A DNA stretch of 51,050 bases from CAZMCH01 sp964564735 (GTDB lineage Bacteria > Poribacteria > DTPJ01). Below the pieces are notes generated by a model. It searched no databases, was not told where the DNA came from, and saw only the letters and a list, made by a program, of their open reading frames with translations. Position 1 is the first letter of the stretch, and each line of letters opens with the position of its first letter. Below, in pieces: positions 35,439 to 44,328 of the stretch. The stretch is from positions 1-51,050 of the forward strand of contig CAZMCH010000021.1 of assembly GCA_964564735.1 (NCBI GenBank). Reading direction: 5' to 3'. Position numbers and translations under genes: made by a program.

Positions 35439-35501
35439 TTGACTGATATAAACACATTGGATGTGCATTTATTACTTGATGCACGTCTTTGGAGAGCATA
35501 A
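35439..35501 (+). CDS. Possible 20-residue leader peptide
   Basis: TTG at 35439 is preceded by GGGGGTG (35428-35434) at good spacing and opens 20 codons ending in TAA at 35501. The predicted ATPase start follows after four bases. It could couple translation of the ATPase. It may also be chance; no repeated regulatory codon is evident. Confidence 0.3.
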   Translation: MTDINTLDVHLLLDARLWRA

Positions 35502-35505
35502 AAAA

Positions 35506-36582
35506 TTGGAGAATGTGATTATTCAGCTAAAAGATTTAGAAAAAAAATTTGATCAAGTTATCGCAGTTGATCGTGTTTCAATGGATATTTCCGCGGGTGA
35601 ATTCTTTTCTATCCTAGGTCCAAGTGGTTGTGGAAAAACAACCTTGCTCAGAACTATTGCAGGTTTTGAGACTCCCGATTATGGATCAATTTATCTACAT
35701 GGAAATATAATAAATTCCGTCCCTCCTTACCGAAGAGATGTAAACATGGTTTTTCAGAACTATGCTTTGTTTCCTCACATGAATATTTATGAAAATATCG
35801 CCTTCGGACTCAAGATGAAAAAAATAAGCAAAGCTGAAATAAATGATAGAGTTCCAAAAATTCTGGATTTGGTTGGGCTTTCTGGAATGAATTCGAGAAA
35901 GGCATCTCAATTATCAGGTGGACAACAGCAGAGAGTTGCTCTTGCAAGGGCTTTGGTTAATGAGCCGTCTGTTTTATTGCTTGATGAGCCTCTTGGCGCT
36001 TTAGACCTAAAACTTAGAAAACAGATGCAATTAGAGCTAAAATCTATTCAAAAGCGTCTTGGGATCACTTTTATATATGTAACACATGATCAGGAAGAAG
36101 CACTTACAATGTCTGATCGTATAGCGGTTATGTCCGCTGGTAAGCTTGAGCAACTCGGAACACCTTCGCAAATCTATGAGAAGCCTAATAGTGAGTTTGT
36201 TGCAAACTTTATAGGGATTTCCAACTTGTTTACAGGCAACATACAAAAAATCAATGATTCTATACTTATGTTAAAAACGCAAGATGGAATAGAGATTAAA
36301 GCTATTGCAAATGGTAATGGCATATCGAAAAATGCTACAGCTATGGTAAGACCTGAAAAAATACTTATTTCTACTAATAAAATGGAACAGGATAAAAACT
36401 GCTTTAATGGGAAAATCGCGGATATTGTATACTTAGGGACTGTTATTCAGTTTATAGTTAATGTCAATAATACAAAGCTTGTTGTCCTTGATAAAAATCA
36501 TGATAAAGCAAAGGGATTCGGTCTAAATCAAGATGTTTTCGTTTCATGGGATTTTTCAAATACAGTTATTATACCACAATGA
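35506..36582 (+). CDS. ABC transporter ATP-binding protein, PotA-like
   Basis: A 358-residue ATPase of the spermidine/putrescine, iron or sugar importer class. GPSGCGKTT is Walker A, LSGGQQQRVALARAL the signature, VLLLDEPLGALDLKLR Walker B, and THDQEEALTMSDR the switch. After residue 230 a TOBE-type regulatory domain follows. The longest frame opens at 35461, inside an overlapping leader frame. TTG 35506 (MENVIIQL) is chosen, with GGAGAG upstream and close coupling to the leader stop; GTG 35515 is an alternative. No permease or binding protein is nearby. The next gene is spermidine-synthase-like, which favours a polyamine link (inferred). Confidence 0.85.
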   Translation: MENVIIQLKDLEKKFDQVIAVDRVSMDISAGEFFSILGPSGCGKTTLLRTIAGFETPDYGSIYLHGNIINSVPPYRRDVNMVFQNYALFPHMNIYENIAFGLKMKKISKAEINDRVPKILDLVGLSGMNSRKASQLSGGQQQRVALARALVNEPSVLLLDEPLGALDLKLRKQMQLELKSIQKRLGITFIYVTHDQEEALTMSDRIAVMSAGKLEQLGTPSQIYEKPNSEFVANFIGISNLFTGNIQKINDSILMLKTQDGIEIKAIANGNGISKNATAMVRPEKILISTNKMEQDKNCFNGKIADIVYLGTVIQFIVNVNNTKLVVLDKNHDKAKGFGLNQDVFVSWDFSNTVIIPQ

Positions 36583-36754
36583 AGTATGTTTCTATTTGAT
36601 ATAGAGAGATTTTGAAGATTATGGATCCAAGCTTTTTGAAATTCGCAAAAAATGAGAATAAAATAGTATTATTCCTGATAAAATGGGAATCCAATGGGTT
36701 AATCATAAATGGAAACATTATGTTTGTAAAATCACAAATTCATGGAAATACATT

Positions 36755-39571
36755 ATGGAGCAAAAAGGAAATTGGGTAAGAAATAGTGTTTTAGCTTGTT
36801 TTTTCATATCAGGAATAAGTGGTCTCATTTATGAAGTTATATGGACTCGCATGTTGGGTCTTGTTTTTGGCAATACGACTTTTGCAACATCAACTGTCCT
36901 TACTGCATATATGTCAGGTCTTGCATTAGGAAGCTATCTTTCAGCAAGATACGTTGATCGCTTAAAAAATCCCCTGAAAACTTATGCCATACTTGAAATT
37001 GGTATTGGTATATATTGTTTGATTCTGCCATTTATCATTAAATTACTTGGTGAGATATATCTTCCGATACAAAGAAACTACAATCCCTCATTTTATTCAA
37101 TAAGCCTGATTAGATTTGCTTTATGCTTTATTGTTTTGCTGATACCGACAACGCTTATGGGTGCTACATTGCCTGTTTTCAGTAGGTTCTACGTTAGGCA
37201 AGATGAACACTTTGGACATGGCGTTGGCATGGTATATTCTATCAATACATTTGGGGCATTTGCTGGAGTTATGTTGTCAGGCTTTCTTATGATTGCATAT
37301 TTGGGAGTGAAAAATACAATATGGATAGCATTCGCTGGAAACATAGTCTCTGCAAGCGTTTGCATGATTATAAATCAGAAATATTTTGCTAATCCATCTG
37401 AGGGAAAAAAGAGAAATAAAACGATAAAAAAAGTGCAAATAGACAGAGAAAAAGCTGAATTTAGGCAGGATAATATCTTGACAAATCAACATCGAATAAT
37501 ATTTATTGCACTGATGCTCGGTTTTGGGCTTTCGGGTTTCTCTGCTATGGTGTATGAAGTCGCATGGACAAGAGTTCTAGTCATGATTATAGGAAGCTCG
37601 ACCTATGCCTTTAGTATCATGCTTGCAACATTTCTACTTGGGATTGCTATTGGTAGTTTCATTTTTAGCTTGGTAAGTAAATATAAATCAATAAATATAT
37701 TATGGTTCGCTATTACAGAATTATTAATTGGGGTCATTGCATTGTTAATGATTCCTGTTTTTCAGAAGATGCCATTTTATTTTGTTGACTTGTTTGACAG
37801 ATTTGTAAAGAATTATGCTATATTGGAATTAGTGAAATTTACGGTATGCGCTCTTATGATGATCATACCGACAATACTTTTGGGTTCACTTTTTCCGATG
37901 GTTACACAGATATGCGCCAAAGATTATAAGGAACTTGGTAAAAGAGTTGGCACTATATATTCCATCAACACTTTAGGAAATATTGGCGGGTCATTTATGG
38001 CTGGATTCGCGCTTATTCCGCTGATAGGGATACAAAAGAGTATCATGCTTGCAGGATTAATCAATATAATCGTGTCCTGTATTGCAATTATTATAGCCGA
38101 ACGCCCAAAAATCATCTATAGAACAATAACCTCATTTGTCTTTTTGTCGATAGGGATTGTTTGTGTGATTTCTTTGCCATCGTGGAATGAGATGATTATT
38201 AGTAGTGGCGCCGCTGTATATGCGCCGACTTATGCAAAATTGAAAGGTGAGGACAGAAAGATAAATATTCTTGGAAAAGCAGAGAAACTGCTTTATTACA
38301 AAGAAGGCACAGATTCAACTATATCTGTCAGAGAAAGGCAAAATGGCACAATTGTCATGGCTGTTGATGGAAAAATAGACGCATCAAACACAGGCGATAT
38401 GTATACTCAATTGCTACTTGGTCATTTACCTTTATTGATAAGTTCGGAGCCAAAATCTGCCATGATCATAGGTCTTGGAAGCGGAGTCACACTAAGCGCA
38501 GTTGCTCAACATGAAGTAAAGAATATAGATTGCGTAGAGATAGAACCAGCAGTTATCGAGGCATCGAAATTTTTTAAGGATGTAAACAGGAATGTCTTAG
38601 ATGATCCACGTGTCAATATGATTGTGAATGATGGTAGAAATTTTCTTTCCGCAACTTCGCAGAGATATGATGTAATAATTTCTGAACCATCTAATATATG
38701 GCTTGCCGGTATCGCAAACCTTTTTTCGTCAGATTTTTATCGTATATGCAAACAACATCTTAATCCTGATGGCTATATGTGCCAATGGTCTCATATTTAC
38801 TATATGTCCATAGATGATATAAAAACGGTTATTGGCACTTTTCGGTCTGCATTTCCACATACAACAGTATGGTTTAGCACAGTAGGCGATATTCTGATGA
38901 TAGGAAGTTTAAAAGAATTCAATATTGATTATCTACAACTGGCAAAAAATTACAATATACGTCCTGTTTGGGAAGATATGCAGAAATTAAATATACTCGA
39001 GCCTTTGGCTTTGCTAAGCTGTTATTTGATGGATGAGGACGGTGTTACGAGGTTCACAGCAGGGGCAAAAATTAACAGTGATAATCATCCAATATTGGAA
39101 TTTTCTGTCCCCAAAAGTATATATACCGATATGTCGCCATCAAACAGAAAATTAATGTCTAGTTTCAAGACTGGCGAATTTCCAAAGATGACAAATTTTG
39201 ATGAGGCAAGAGTAACAAGCAGGGCTTCATTTTGGTATCATCTAGGTGTGGCATATTATTATAAAGATATGCCAATTGAGGCGCAAAAATATCATAAAAA
39301 GGCTATAGAGATAGACGAGTCTTTTGTTCCATCATATATTGGTCTTGCCCTTTGCCTTCTCAAAGAAAAAAATCTTGATATGGCAATGGCAAATTTAAAA
39401 AAGGCGATTTCTATCGATCCATTTTCAGCAGAGGCACATTATAATTTAGGACAGATATATGAAGATCAGAAAATGATTGATGATGCTAAATTACATTATG
39501 AGTCTGCACTTAAATATGATCCTCGCAATCAAGCCAAATATCAAAAAAGGCTTTCTGATTTACAAAGGTAA
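36755..39571 (+). CDS. Membrane spermidine-synthase-like protein with C-terminal TPR
   Basis: A 938-residue fusion. Two related membrane halves form the N-terminus: SGISGLIYEVIWTRMLGL near 18 and LSGFSAMVYEVAWTRVLVM near 265, each with about six segments. A methyltransferase-fold domain follows near 565-760: IIGLGSGVTLSAVA, VEIEPAVIEASKFF, NDGRNFL and ISEPSNIWLAGIANLFS, as in spermidine synthase. The C-terminus (about 825-930) has three tetratricopeptide repeats. Such fused proteins are common in environmental bacteria but rarely tested, so polyamine synthesis is not assured. ATG 36755 with GGAA upstream is used; the frame also opens at 36683. Confidence 0.85.
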   Translation: MEQKGNWVRNSVLACFFISGISGLIYEVIWTRMLGLVFGNTTFATSTVLTAYMSGLALGSYLSARYVDRLKNPLKTYAILEIGIGIYCLILPFIIKLLGEIYLPIQRNYNPSFYSISLIRFALCFIVLLIPTTLMGATLPVFSRFYVRQDEHFGHGVGMVYSINTFGAFAGVMLSGFLMIAYLGVKNTIWIAFAGNIVSASVCMIINQKYFANPSEGKKRNKTIKKVQIDREKAEFRQDNILTNQHRIIFIALMLGFGLSGFSAMVYEVAWTRVLVMIIGSSTYAFSIMLATFLLGIAIGSFIFSLVSKYKSINILWFAITELLIGVIALLMIPVFQKMPFYFVDLFDRFVKNYAILELVKFTVCALMMIIPTILLGSLFPMVTQICAKDYKELGKRVGTIYSINTLGNIGGSFMAGFALIPLIGIQKSIMLAGLINIIVSCIAIIIAERPKIIYRTITSFVFLSIGIVCVISLPSWNEMIISSGAAVYAPTYAKLKGEDRKINILGKAEKLLYYKEGTDSTISVRERQNGTIVMAVDGKIDASNTGDMYTQLLLGHLPLLISSEPKSAMIIGLGSGVTLSAVAQHEVKNIDCVEIEPAVIEASKFFKDVNRNVLDDPRVNMIVNDGRNFLSATSQRYDVIISEPSNIWLAGIANLFSSDFYRICKQHLNPDGYMCQWSHIYYMSIDDIKTVIGTFRSAFPHTTVWFSTVGDILMIGSLKEFNIDYLQLAKNYNIRPVWEDMQKLNILEPLALLSCYLMDEDGVTRFTAGAKINSDNHPILEFSVPKSIYTDMSPSNRKLMSSFKTGEFPKMTNFDEARVTSRASFWYHLGVAYYYKDMPIEAQKYHKKAIEIDESFVPSYIGLALCLLKEKNLDMAMANLKKAISIDPFSAEAHYNLGQIYEDQKMIDDAKLHYESALKYDPRNQAKYQKRLSDLQR

Positions 39572-39632
39572 GTTAATAGAACGTCATTGAACGGATTTTT
39601 TACTGATTTATATTGTAATGAGGAGTATTTTA

Positions 39633-40166
39633 ATGAAGTTTTCGTGGATTTCGGATAAAATTTTGTCAGAGATTAGCACTATACTTGATCAAGTTGATGA
39701 TGAATCAGTCCAAAATTTGGTAGAAACACTTATAAAAGCAGATAGGATATTTGTTTCAGGTCTAGGAAGGTCAGGCTTGGTAGCCAGATCGTTTGCTATG
39801 CGATTAATGCATCTAGGATTAAAGGTACTTGTAGTAGGTGATATTACGACTCCTGCGATATCTAAGGGAGATCTTCTTATAGTAATCTCTGGATCAGGAG
39901 AAACTCCTATAATAAAGCACGTAATAGAAAGATCGAAGGAATCAGGTGCAACTATATTTTTAATAACATCAAAAGCAGATGCAAATACTATAAGCCTTTC
40001 CGATCAGGTTATTGTGCTTCCAAATGTAAGTGAACCGATCCTTCCTTTGAGGTCGGCTTTTGAAGCATCTGCGTATATACTTCTCGATTCAGCAGTTATT
40101 ATGATAATGGATAAAAAGAATATTACTCAACAAGATATGATGACAAGGCATAGCAATCTTGAATAA
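39633..40166 (+). CDS. SIS-domain sugar isomerase (HxlB / 6-phospho-3-hexuloisomerase-like)
   Basis: A 177-residue single SIS domain. VSGLGRSGLVARSFAMRLMHLG (about 46-67) and VISGSGETPIIKHVIERSKESGATIFLITS are the sugar-phosphate binding loops. Length and motifs match HxlB, which converts 6-phospho-3-hexulose to fructose 6-phosphate in the ribulose monophosphate route. No hexulose-phosphate synthase is visible nearby, so another ketose phosphate is possible. GAGGAG nine bases upstream favours ATG 39633 over 39618. Confidence 0.82.
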   Translation: MKFSWISDKILSEISTILDQVDDESVQNLVETLIKADRIFVSGLGRSGLVARSFAMRLMHLGLKVLVVGDITTPAISKGDLLIVISGSGETPIIKHVIERSKESGATIFLITSKADANTISLSDQVIVLPNVSEPILPLRSAFEASAYILLDSAVIMIMDKKNITQQDMMTRHSNLE

Positions 40167-40193
40167 TAATACGACTTTTTCACTTATGGCATA

Positions 40194-40260
40194 AAGAAGC
40201 CCCTTCACTTCGTTCAGGTTGACAGAAAATGTTATTCTAAGCACATTGAGGAATCTCTTT
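40194..40260. repeat. Dispersed palindromic repeat, copy 1
   Basis: The unit begins AAGAAGCCCCTTCACTTCG, runs through a GTTGACA-like centre and ends GAGGAATCTCTT. It is the widespread intergenic palindrome of the GTCATTCTGAGCGAAG type. A second copy, in the same orientation, lies beyond the PfkB gene. Confidence 0.65.
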
Positions 40261-40328
40261 TTGCCAATGTCTATTGCTACCTGAAAAACTCGTAATAATA
40301 GCGAAAATAATTTATTTGGAGGATGGAA

Positions 40329-41342
40329 ATGTATTATAGTTCCATAATTTTAAATGTCTTTTCATCAATTATCCATGATGAAAAAACAAGTGTTGATTCC
40401 AAGCTGATAGAACGCAAATATGATATATTGGGTTTGGGTATTGTTGCTGTTGATGATCTCTTTATGGTTGAGAAATATCCAGAAGCAGATAGCAAGAACA
40501 GGGCAACAGGCGTAACACGTCAAGGTGGAGGCTTAACAGGAACAGCCCTTGTCGCAGGATCAAGGCTTGGGGCTAGGTGTGCCTATGGTGGAATCTTAGG
40601 AAAAGATGAGCTATCAAATTGGACAGTTGAGGAATTAGAGAGAGAAGGAATAGACTGTAGCCTGACAATTCGTTCTTCGGATGTTAAGCCTTATCATGCA
40701 ATAATTATCGTTGACACAACAAACCACACAAGAGCAATAATATTTTCAGATGAGGGCGTTCAACCCAGACCGATTGATACCATTGATGAAGATTTTGTCT
40801 CGCAAGCCAAGGTTATTTTGCTCGATCAACTTGGTATCGATGTTATGTTAAAGACTGCTCAAATAGCGAAAAATTTGGGCATACCAACAATAGCAGATAT
40901 TGAAAGGGAAGATCATCCAAAGACAAGGGAATTGCTATCATTAGTTGATCATCTCATACTTTCGACAAATTTTGTAGTCAGAATTACAGGAAAAAGTGAT
41001 CCAGTTGAACAAGTTAAGTCGATTCATAAAGATACTAATAGAGAATGTTCTGGTGTAACCGTTGGAGTTAAAGGCTGTTGGTATATAACGAAAGATAATC
41101 CTGATCTTGTCCTTCATCAACCAGCGTTTAAGGTCAATACAGTAGATACAACAGGTTGCGGAGATGTGTTTCATGGTGCATATTCAGCAGGATTAGCTTG
41201 GGGCTGGTCTGTTGATAATTGCATGGAATTTGCTTCTGCTACTGCGGGGATAAAAGCGACAAAGCCCGGTGGACGTTCTGGAATTCCAGATAAAGCAACC
41301 GTTGAGAGATTCCTGAAGTCTGATCCTGAAATATATCCATAA
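40329..41342 (+). CDS. PfkB-family carbohydrate kinase (ribokinase-like)
   Basis: A 337-residue sugar kinase. GLGIVAVDDLFMVEKYP is the fold start, GGGLTGTALVAGSRLGARCAYGG the N-terminal signature, and VDTTGCGDVFHGAYSAGLAWG (about 272-292) the C-terminal signature with the catalytic aspartate. The substrate (ketohexose, ribose or similar) cannot be read. TTTGGAGG places the start at ATG 40329 rather than the crowded ATG 40323. About 25 extra residues precede the fold. Two palindromic repeats flank the gene. Confidence 0.9.
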   Translation: MYYSSIILNVFSSIIHDEKTSVDSKLIERKYDILGLGIVAVDDLFMVEKYPEADSKNRATGVTRQGGGLTGTALVAGSRLGARCAYGGILGKDELSNWTVEELEREGIDCSLTIRSSDVKPYHAIIIVDTTNHTRAIIFSDEGVQPRPIDTIDEDFVSQAKVILLDQLGIDVMLKTAQIAKNLGIPTIADIEREDHPKTRELLSLVDHLILSTNFVVRITGKSDPVEQVKSIHKDTNRECSGVTVGVKGCWYITKDNPDLVLHQPAFKVNTVDTTGCGDVFHGAYSAGLAWGWSVDNCMEFASATAGIKATKPGGRSGIPDKATVERFLKSDPEIYP

Positions 41343-41415
41343 TACGAAATAAATCAGTGAAAATCCATCATTTTTTATATTTATTTTATAAGAAATTATA
41401 TTTAAGTGATAATCC

Positions 41416-41481
41416 AAGAAGACCCTTCACTTCGTTTGGGATGACACTTTGCTGTCATTTTGATCGAATCGAAAAATCTTT
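41416..41481. repeat. Dispersed palindromic repeat, copy 2
   Basis: CCCTTCACTTCGTTTGGGATGACA is followed, after CTTTGC, by a roughly inverted TGTCATTTTGATCGAATCG and AAAAATCTT. It matches copy 1 at 40194 over its first half, in the same orientation, but is better preserved as a palindrome. Confidence 0.65.
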
Positions 41482-41505
41482 TTATTAAATCGAGGGAGTA
41501 ATATT

Positions 41506-43428
41506 ATGGTGCTTAATGGCTATCAACACATGGTTCTTGATTATTACGTTGACAAGGTAAGGGCTATTAGTAAAAGGCGTAGCACTAGACTAAATAGACT
41601 CAAAACACCAACTGAGGCTTTGGAATATCAAGAAGAGGTTTTGAAAGCCATTAACAAGGCATTTTCTCCAATTCCACCAAAAACACCATTAAAGCCTCAA
41701 ATTACAGGCACACTCAAAAGGAACAGATATAGAATTGAGAAGATAATATTTGAAAGCAGACCAGATTGTTTTGTTACAGGAAATCTCTATATACCAGATA
41801 AGATTGATGTCAAAGCGCCGGGGGTCATTGCCCCATGCGGACATAGCGATAATGGCAAGGCATGTGATCTGTATCAGGGATTCTGTCAGAGATTGGCAGT
41901 TTCGGGCTTTGTTGTATTAATCTATGATCCATTTAATCAGGGTGAAAGAGATCAATATATAAATGTTCCCGATAGGAATTCAGTCCAATCCTGTTGTCCA
42001 GCGCATAATATGATGGGTAAGCAACTTGAGCTAATCGGTGAATATTTCGGTATGTGGCGTGTTTGGGATGGGATACGCGCCCTTGATTATCTATTAGAGC
42101 GTCCAGAAGTTGATTCTACTAGAATTGGTCTAACAGGCAATTCAGGCGGAGGAACGCTAACGACATGGCTTTGGGCTGTTGATGATAGATTTACAATGGC
42201 GGCGCCGGGCTGTTTTGTGACAACATTCTTACATAACTTAGAGAATGAACTACCTGCGGATTGTGAACAATATCCCCCTGGTGTTATTGGAGAAGGTCTT
42301 GAGATGGCAGATTTCTTTATTGCACGTGCGCCAAAGCCTGTTTTATTGCTAGGACAAAAATACGATTATTTTGACAGACGTGGCTTGTTATCTGCTTATG
42401 AGGATTTACAAAGATTCTATGAAGTTTTAAAAGCCCCAAGACAAAATATAGCCTGCTCATTGGGTCCACAAGGTCATGGTTACTCATCCCATAACCAAGA
42501 AGCAATGGTTGATTTTTTCTGTTTTCATGCAGGAATGAAGTCTGTCAGGATTCCTGAGACAGAAGTCATAAAAGATGAAGATTTATATGCAACTGCAAAA
42601 GGCAATGTTATCTTGGCAGGTTCAAAGCCTATATATGAAATGATTGCGGAAAAGTCAGACGAATTATCAGCTAAACGTAAGCCCCTTAATGCTGAATCGT
42701 TAAGGAAACATTTGATTAGCTTGCTAAATGTTCCAAAAAATCGGATTATACCACATTATCGAGTCTTGAGACCAACAAATATTGCAGGTAATACTTATGC
42801 TCGGTATGCTATTGATACTGAATCGAGAATACAAGCCATACTCAAAAAGCGAATGGCAAAGCCCCAATATGCGGGAACGCTTGATGTTAATGAGGTCTCT
42901 CATCTTTATATACCGCATATATCATCAGAAGACGATATTATAAATGACACAATGGCAAAAGATCTGATAAATTCAAATGAATTATATTTGCTCGATGTTA
43001 GGGGTTTTGGTGAATCTATGCCAGAAGATATAGGCAGTTTCTTTCAGCCTTATGGTATGGATTATATGTTTCATGGTCATGGATTATTACTCGGTGAAAG
43101 CTATCTTGGTAGGCGTGTATATGATGCCCTTTCAACAATAGATTTGCTTTTACACGAAGGGGCAAGGGAAGTCCGTCTTTATGGCAGAGGACAAGGTGCG
43201 ATTATCGCATTATTTAGTGCAATAATTCAAGATCAGATAGTGTCAGTGACTCTGAAAAACGCCCCCGAGTCTTATGAGTCATGGGTCCATGCGCCTTTGG
43301 TTTCATGGGCATCGGCAAATTTCCTTCGTAATGTGCTAAAATATTTCGATCTGCCCGATTGCATGGAAATTGTTAAAGATAAATTGACCATTATTGAGCC
43401 TTGGGACGTTGATATGAAGCCTATGTAA
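41506..43428 (+). CDS. Two-domain acetyl-xylan-esterase-like hydrolase, paralog
   Basis: A 640-residue paralog of the hydrolase at 30250. Domain one has APCGHSDN (109-116), LIYDPFNQGERDQ, GNSGGG (211-216) with nucleophile S213, and LGPQGHGYS with the probable catalytic histidine. Domain two carries LLDVRGFGESMP and YGRGQGAII, where glutamine again replaces the GxSxG serine. So one active and one degenerate hydrolase domain are predicted. There is no signal peptide, so it acts in the cytoplasm. ATG 41506 has a GAGGGAG site ten bases upstream. The PfkB gene lies just before it. Confidence 0.8.
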   Translation: MVLNGYQHMVLDYYVDKVRAISKRRSTRLNRLKTPTEALEYQEEVLKAINKAFSPIPPKTPLKPQITGTLKRNRYRIEKIIFESRPDCFVTGNLYIPDKIDVKAPGVIAPCGHSDNGKACDLYQGFCQRLAVSGFVVLIYDPFNQGERDQYINVPDRNSVQSCCPAHNMMGKQLELIGEYFGMWRVWDGIRALDYLLERPEVDSTRIGLTGNSGGGTLTTWLWAVDDRFTMAAPGCFVTTFLHNLENELPADCEQYPPGVIGEGLEMADFFIARAPKPVLLLGQKYDYFDRRGLLSAYEDLQRFYEVLKAPRQNIACSLGPQGHGYSSHNQEAMVDFFCFHAGMKSVRIPETEVIKDEDLYATAKGNVILAGSKPIYEMIAEKSDELSAKRKPLNAESLRKHLISLLNVPKNRIIPHYRVLRPTNIAGNTYARYAIDTESRIQAILKKRMAKPQYAGTLDVNEVSHLYIPHISSEDDIINDTMAKDLINSNELYLLDVRGFGESMPEDIGSFFQPYGMDYMFHGHGLLLGESYLGRRVYDALSTIDLLLHEGAREVRLYGRGQGAIIALFSAIIQDQIVSVTLKNAPESYESWVHAPLVSWASANFLRNVLKYFDLPDCMEIVKDKLTIIEPWDVDMKPM

Positions 43429-43441
43429 AGCGAAGTTTTGC

Positions 43442-43470
43442 TTGAAAGATGATTCGTGATTGATTATAAT
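43442..43470 (+). promoter_or_regulatory. Promoter of the toxin-antitoxin pair
   Basis: TTGAAA (43442-43447) and TATAAT (43465-43470) with a 17-base spacer, 38 bases before the antitoxin ATG. Confidence 0.6.
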
Positions 43471-43508
43471 AAAACAGTAAAAAATTACATGAAAGAAGGT
43501 AAATTTAT

Positions 43509-43919
43509 ATGTCAAAACCAGAAATGCAGAAAGAAAAAATATTTGAGGGAATTTACAGAGATGGCAATATTATAGTCAAAGATTTACACGATGTAAAGAA
43601 TGGGGACAAGGTAGTTGTTATATTTAACACAACCAAAAAACAGATTGAGGAAATTGCATTGAGGTTAGGATCCCAAGACACCAATGAATCAGAAAAAAAT
43701 GCTCTGCAAATAAATGATGATGAAATGGAAAAGTTATCTGATGAACTGGATATAACAAAAAGTATTGAAAAAAAAGCTGAACCAAAGCCTTTTTCTATAA
43801 AAAAGAGCAAATTTTTCTCGAATAAACCTGAACACTTAGGCAAAACATCCGCAAAAGATTTGGATAAAATCCTTGCAGATGAAGCAATGGGAATTAGAAA
43901 ATGGAAAAAATCTTCCTAG
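43509..43919 (+). CDS. Antitoxin-like protein (DUF104-type N-terminus, long C-terminal extension)
   Basis: A 136-residue protein. Residues 14-38 (GIYRDGNIIVKDLHDVKNGD, then KVVVIF) match the short beta-barrel of DUF104/AbrB-like antitoxins. These are usually 60-80 residues; here an acidic then lysine-rich region adds about 90 residues (to IRKWKKSS), possibly the toxin-neutralising arm. It overlaps the PIN-domain gene by 19 bases, the classic antitoxin-then-toxin order. GAAGG lies upstream of ATG 43509. Confidence 0.6.
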   Translation: MSKPEMQKEKIFEGIYRDGNIIVKDLHDVKNGDKVVVIFNTTKKQIEEIALRLGSQDTNESEKNALQINDDEMEKLSDELDITKSIEKKAEPKPFSIKKSKFFSNKPEHLGKTSAKDLDKILADEAMGIRKWKKSS

Positions 43920-44317
43920 ATACTTCATTTCTTTTTGCCTATTATAACGCAGATGATGAAGATCATGATGAAGCAGTATCTTTGTCTATCTGTTTATCCC
44001 AAAACAATATAGTCTGTGTTATATCTGATTATATTATTGATGAATTGTTGACATTACTATCGTCTCGTGTTGGTAAATCAAAGGCAATAAAACTATGTAA
44101 TGACCTTATTGATGATATAAAAGATGGTTTTTTTATTCTGATCTACATAGATTATGATATATTTAATGAAGCATTACGAACTTTCATTCAATTCAAAGAC
44201 AAAGAATGGAGTTTTACAGACTGCACCTCATATACTATAATCAAAAAAGATGGTATAGATAAAGCTATCTATTTTGATGAACACTTCCGCCAATTCGGCA
44301 TAGAAATCCTGCCATAA
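43901..44317 (+). CDS. VapC-like PIN-domain ribonuclease toxin
   Basis: A 138-residue PIN domain. FLDTSFLFAYYNADDEDH gives the first catalytic aspartate (D7), ISDYIIDELLTLL the conserved glutamate, SFTDCTSYTI the third acid, and FDEHFRQFG the closing motif. VapC toxins cleave tRNA or rRNA and are held in check by a partner antitoxin. It starts within the antitoxin gene. The DUF6785-type membrane gene follows after 11 bases and could be read from the same transcript. Confidence 0.85.
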   Translation: MEKIFLDTSFLFAYYNADDEDHDEAVSLSICLSQNNIVCVISDYIIDELLTLLSSRVGKSKAIKLCNDLIDDIKDGFFILIYIDYDIFNEALRTFIQFKDKEWSFTDCTSYTIIKKDGIDKAIYFDEHFRQFGIEILP

Positions 44318-44328
44318 GAGGTCAAAAC

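Noticed and set aside
40194..41481. CRISPR or transposon ends
   Set aside because: Only two copies far apart, palindromic, without spacers, terminal repeats of an insertion sequence or a transposase gene between them.
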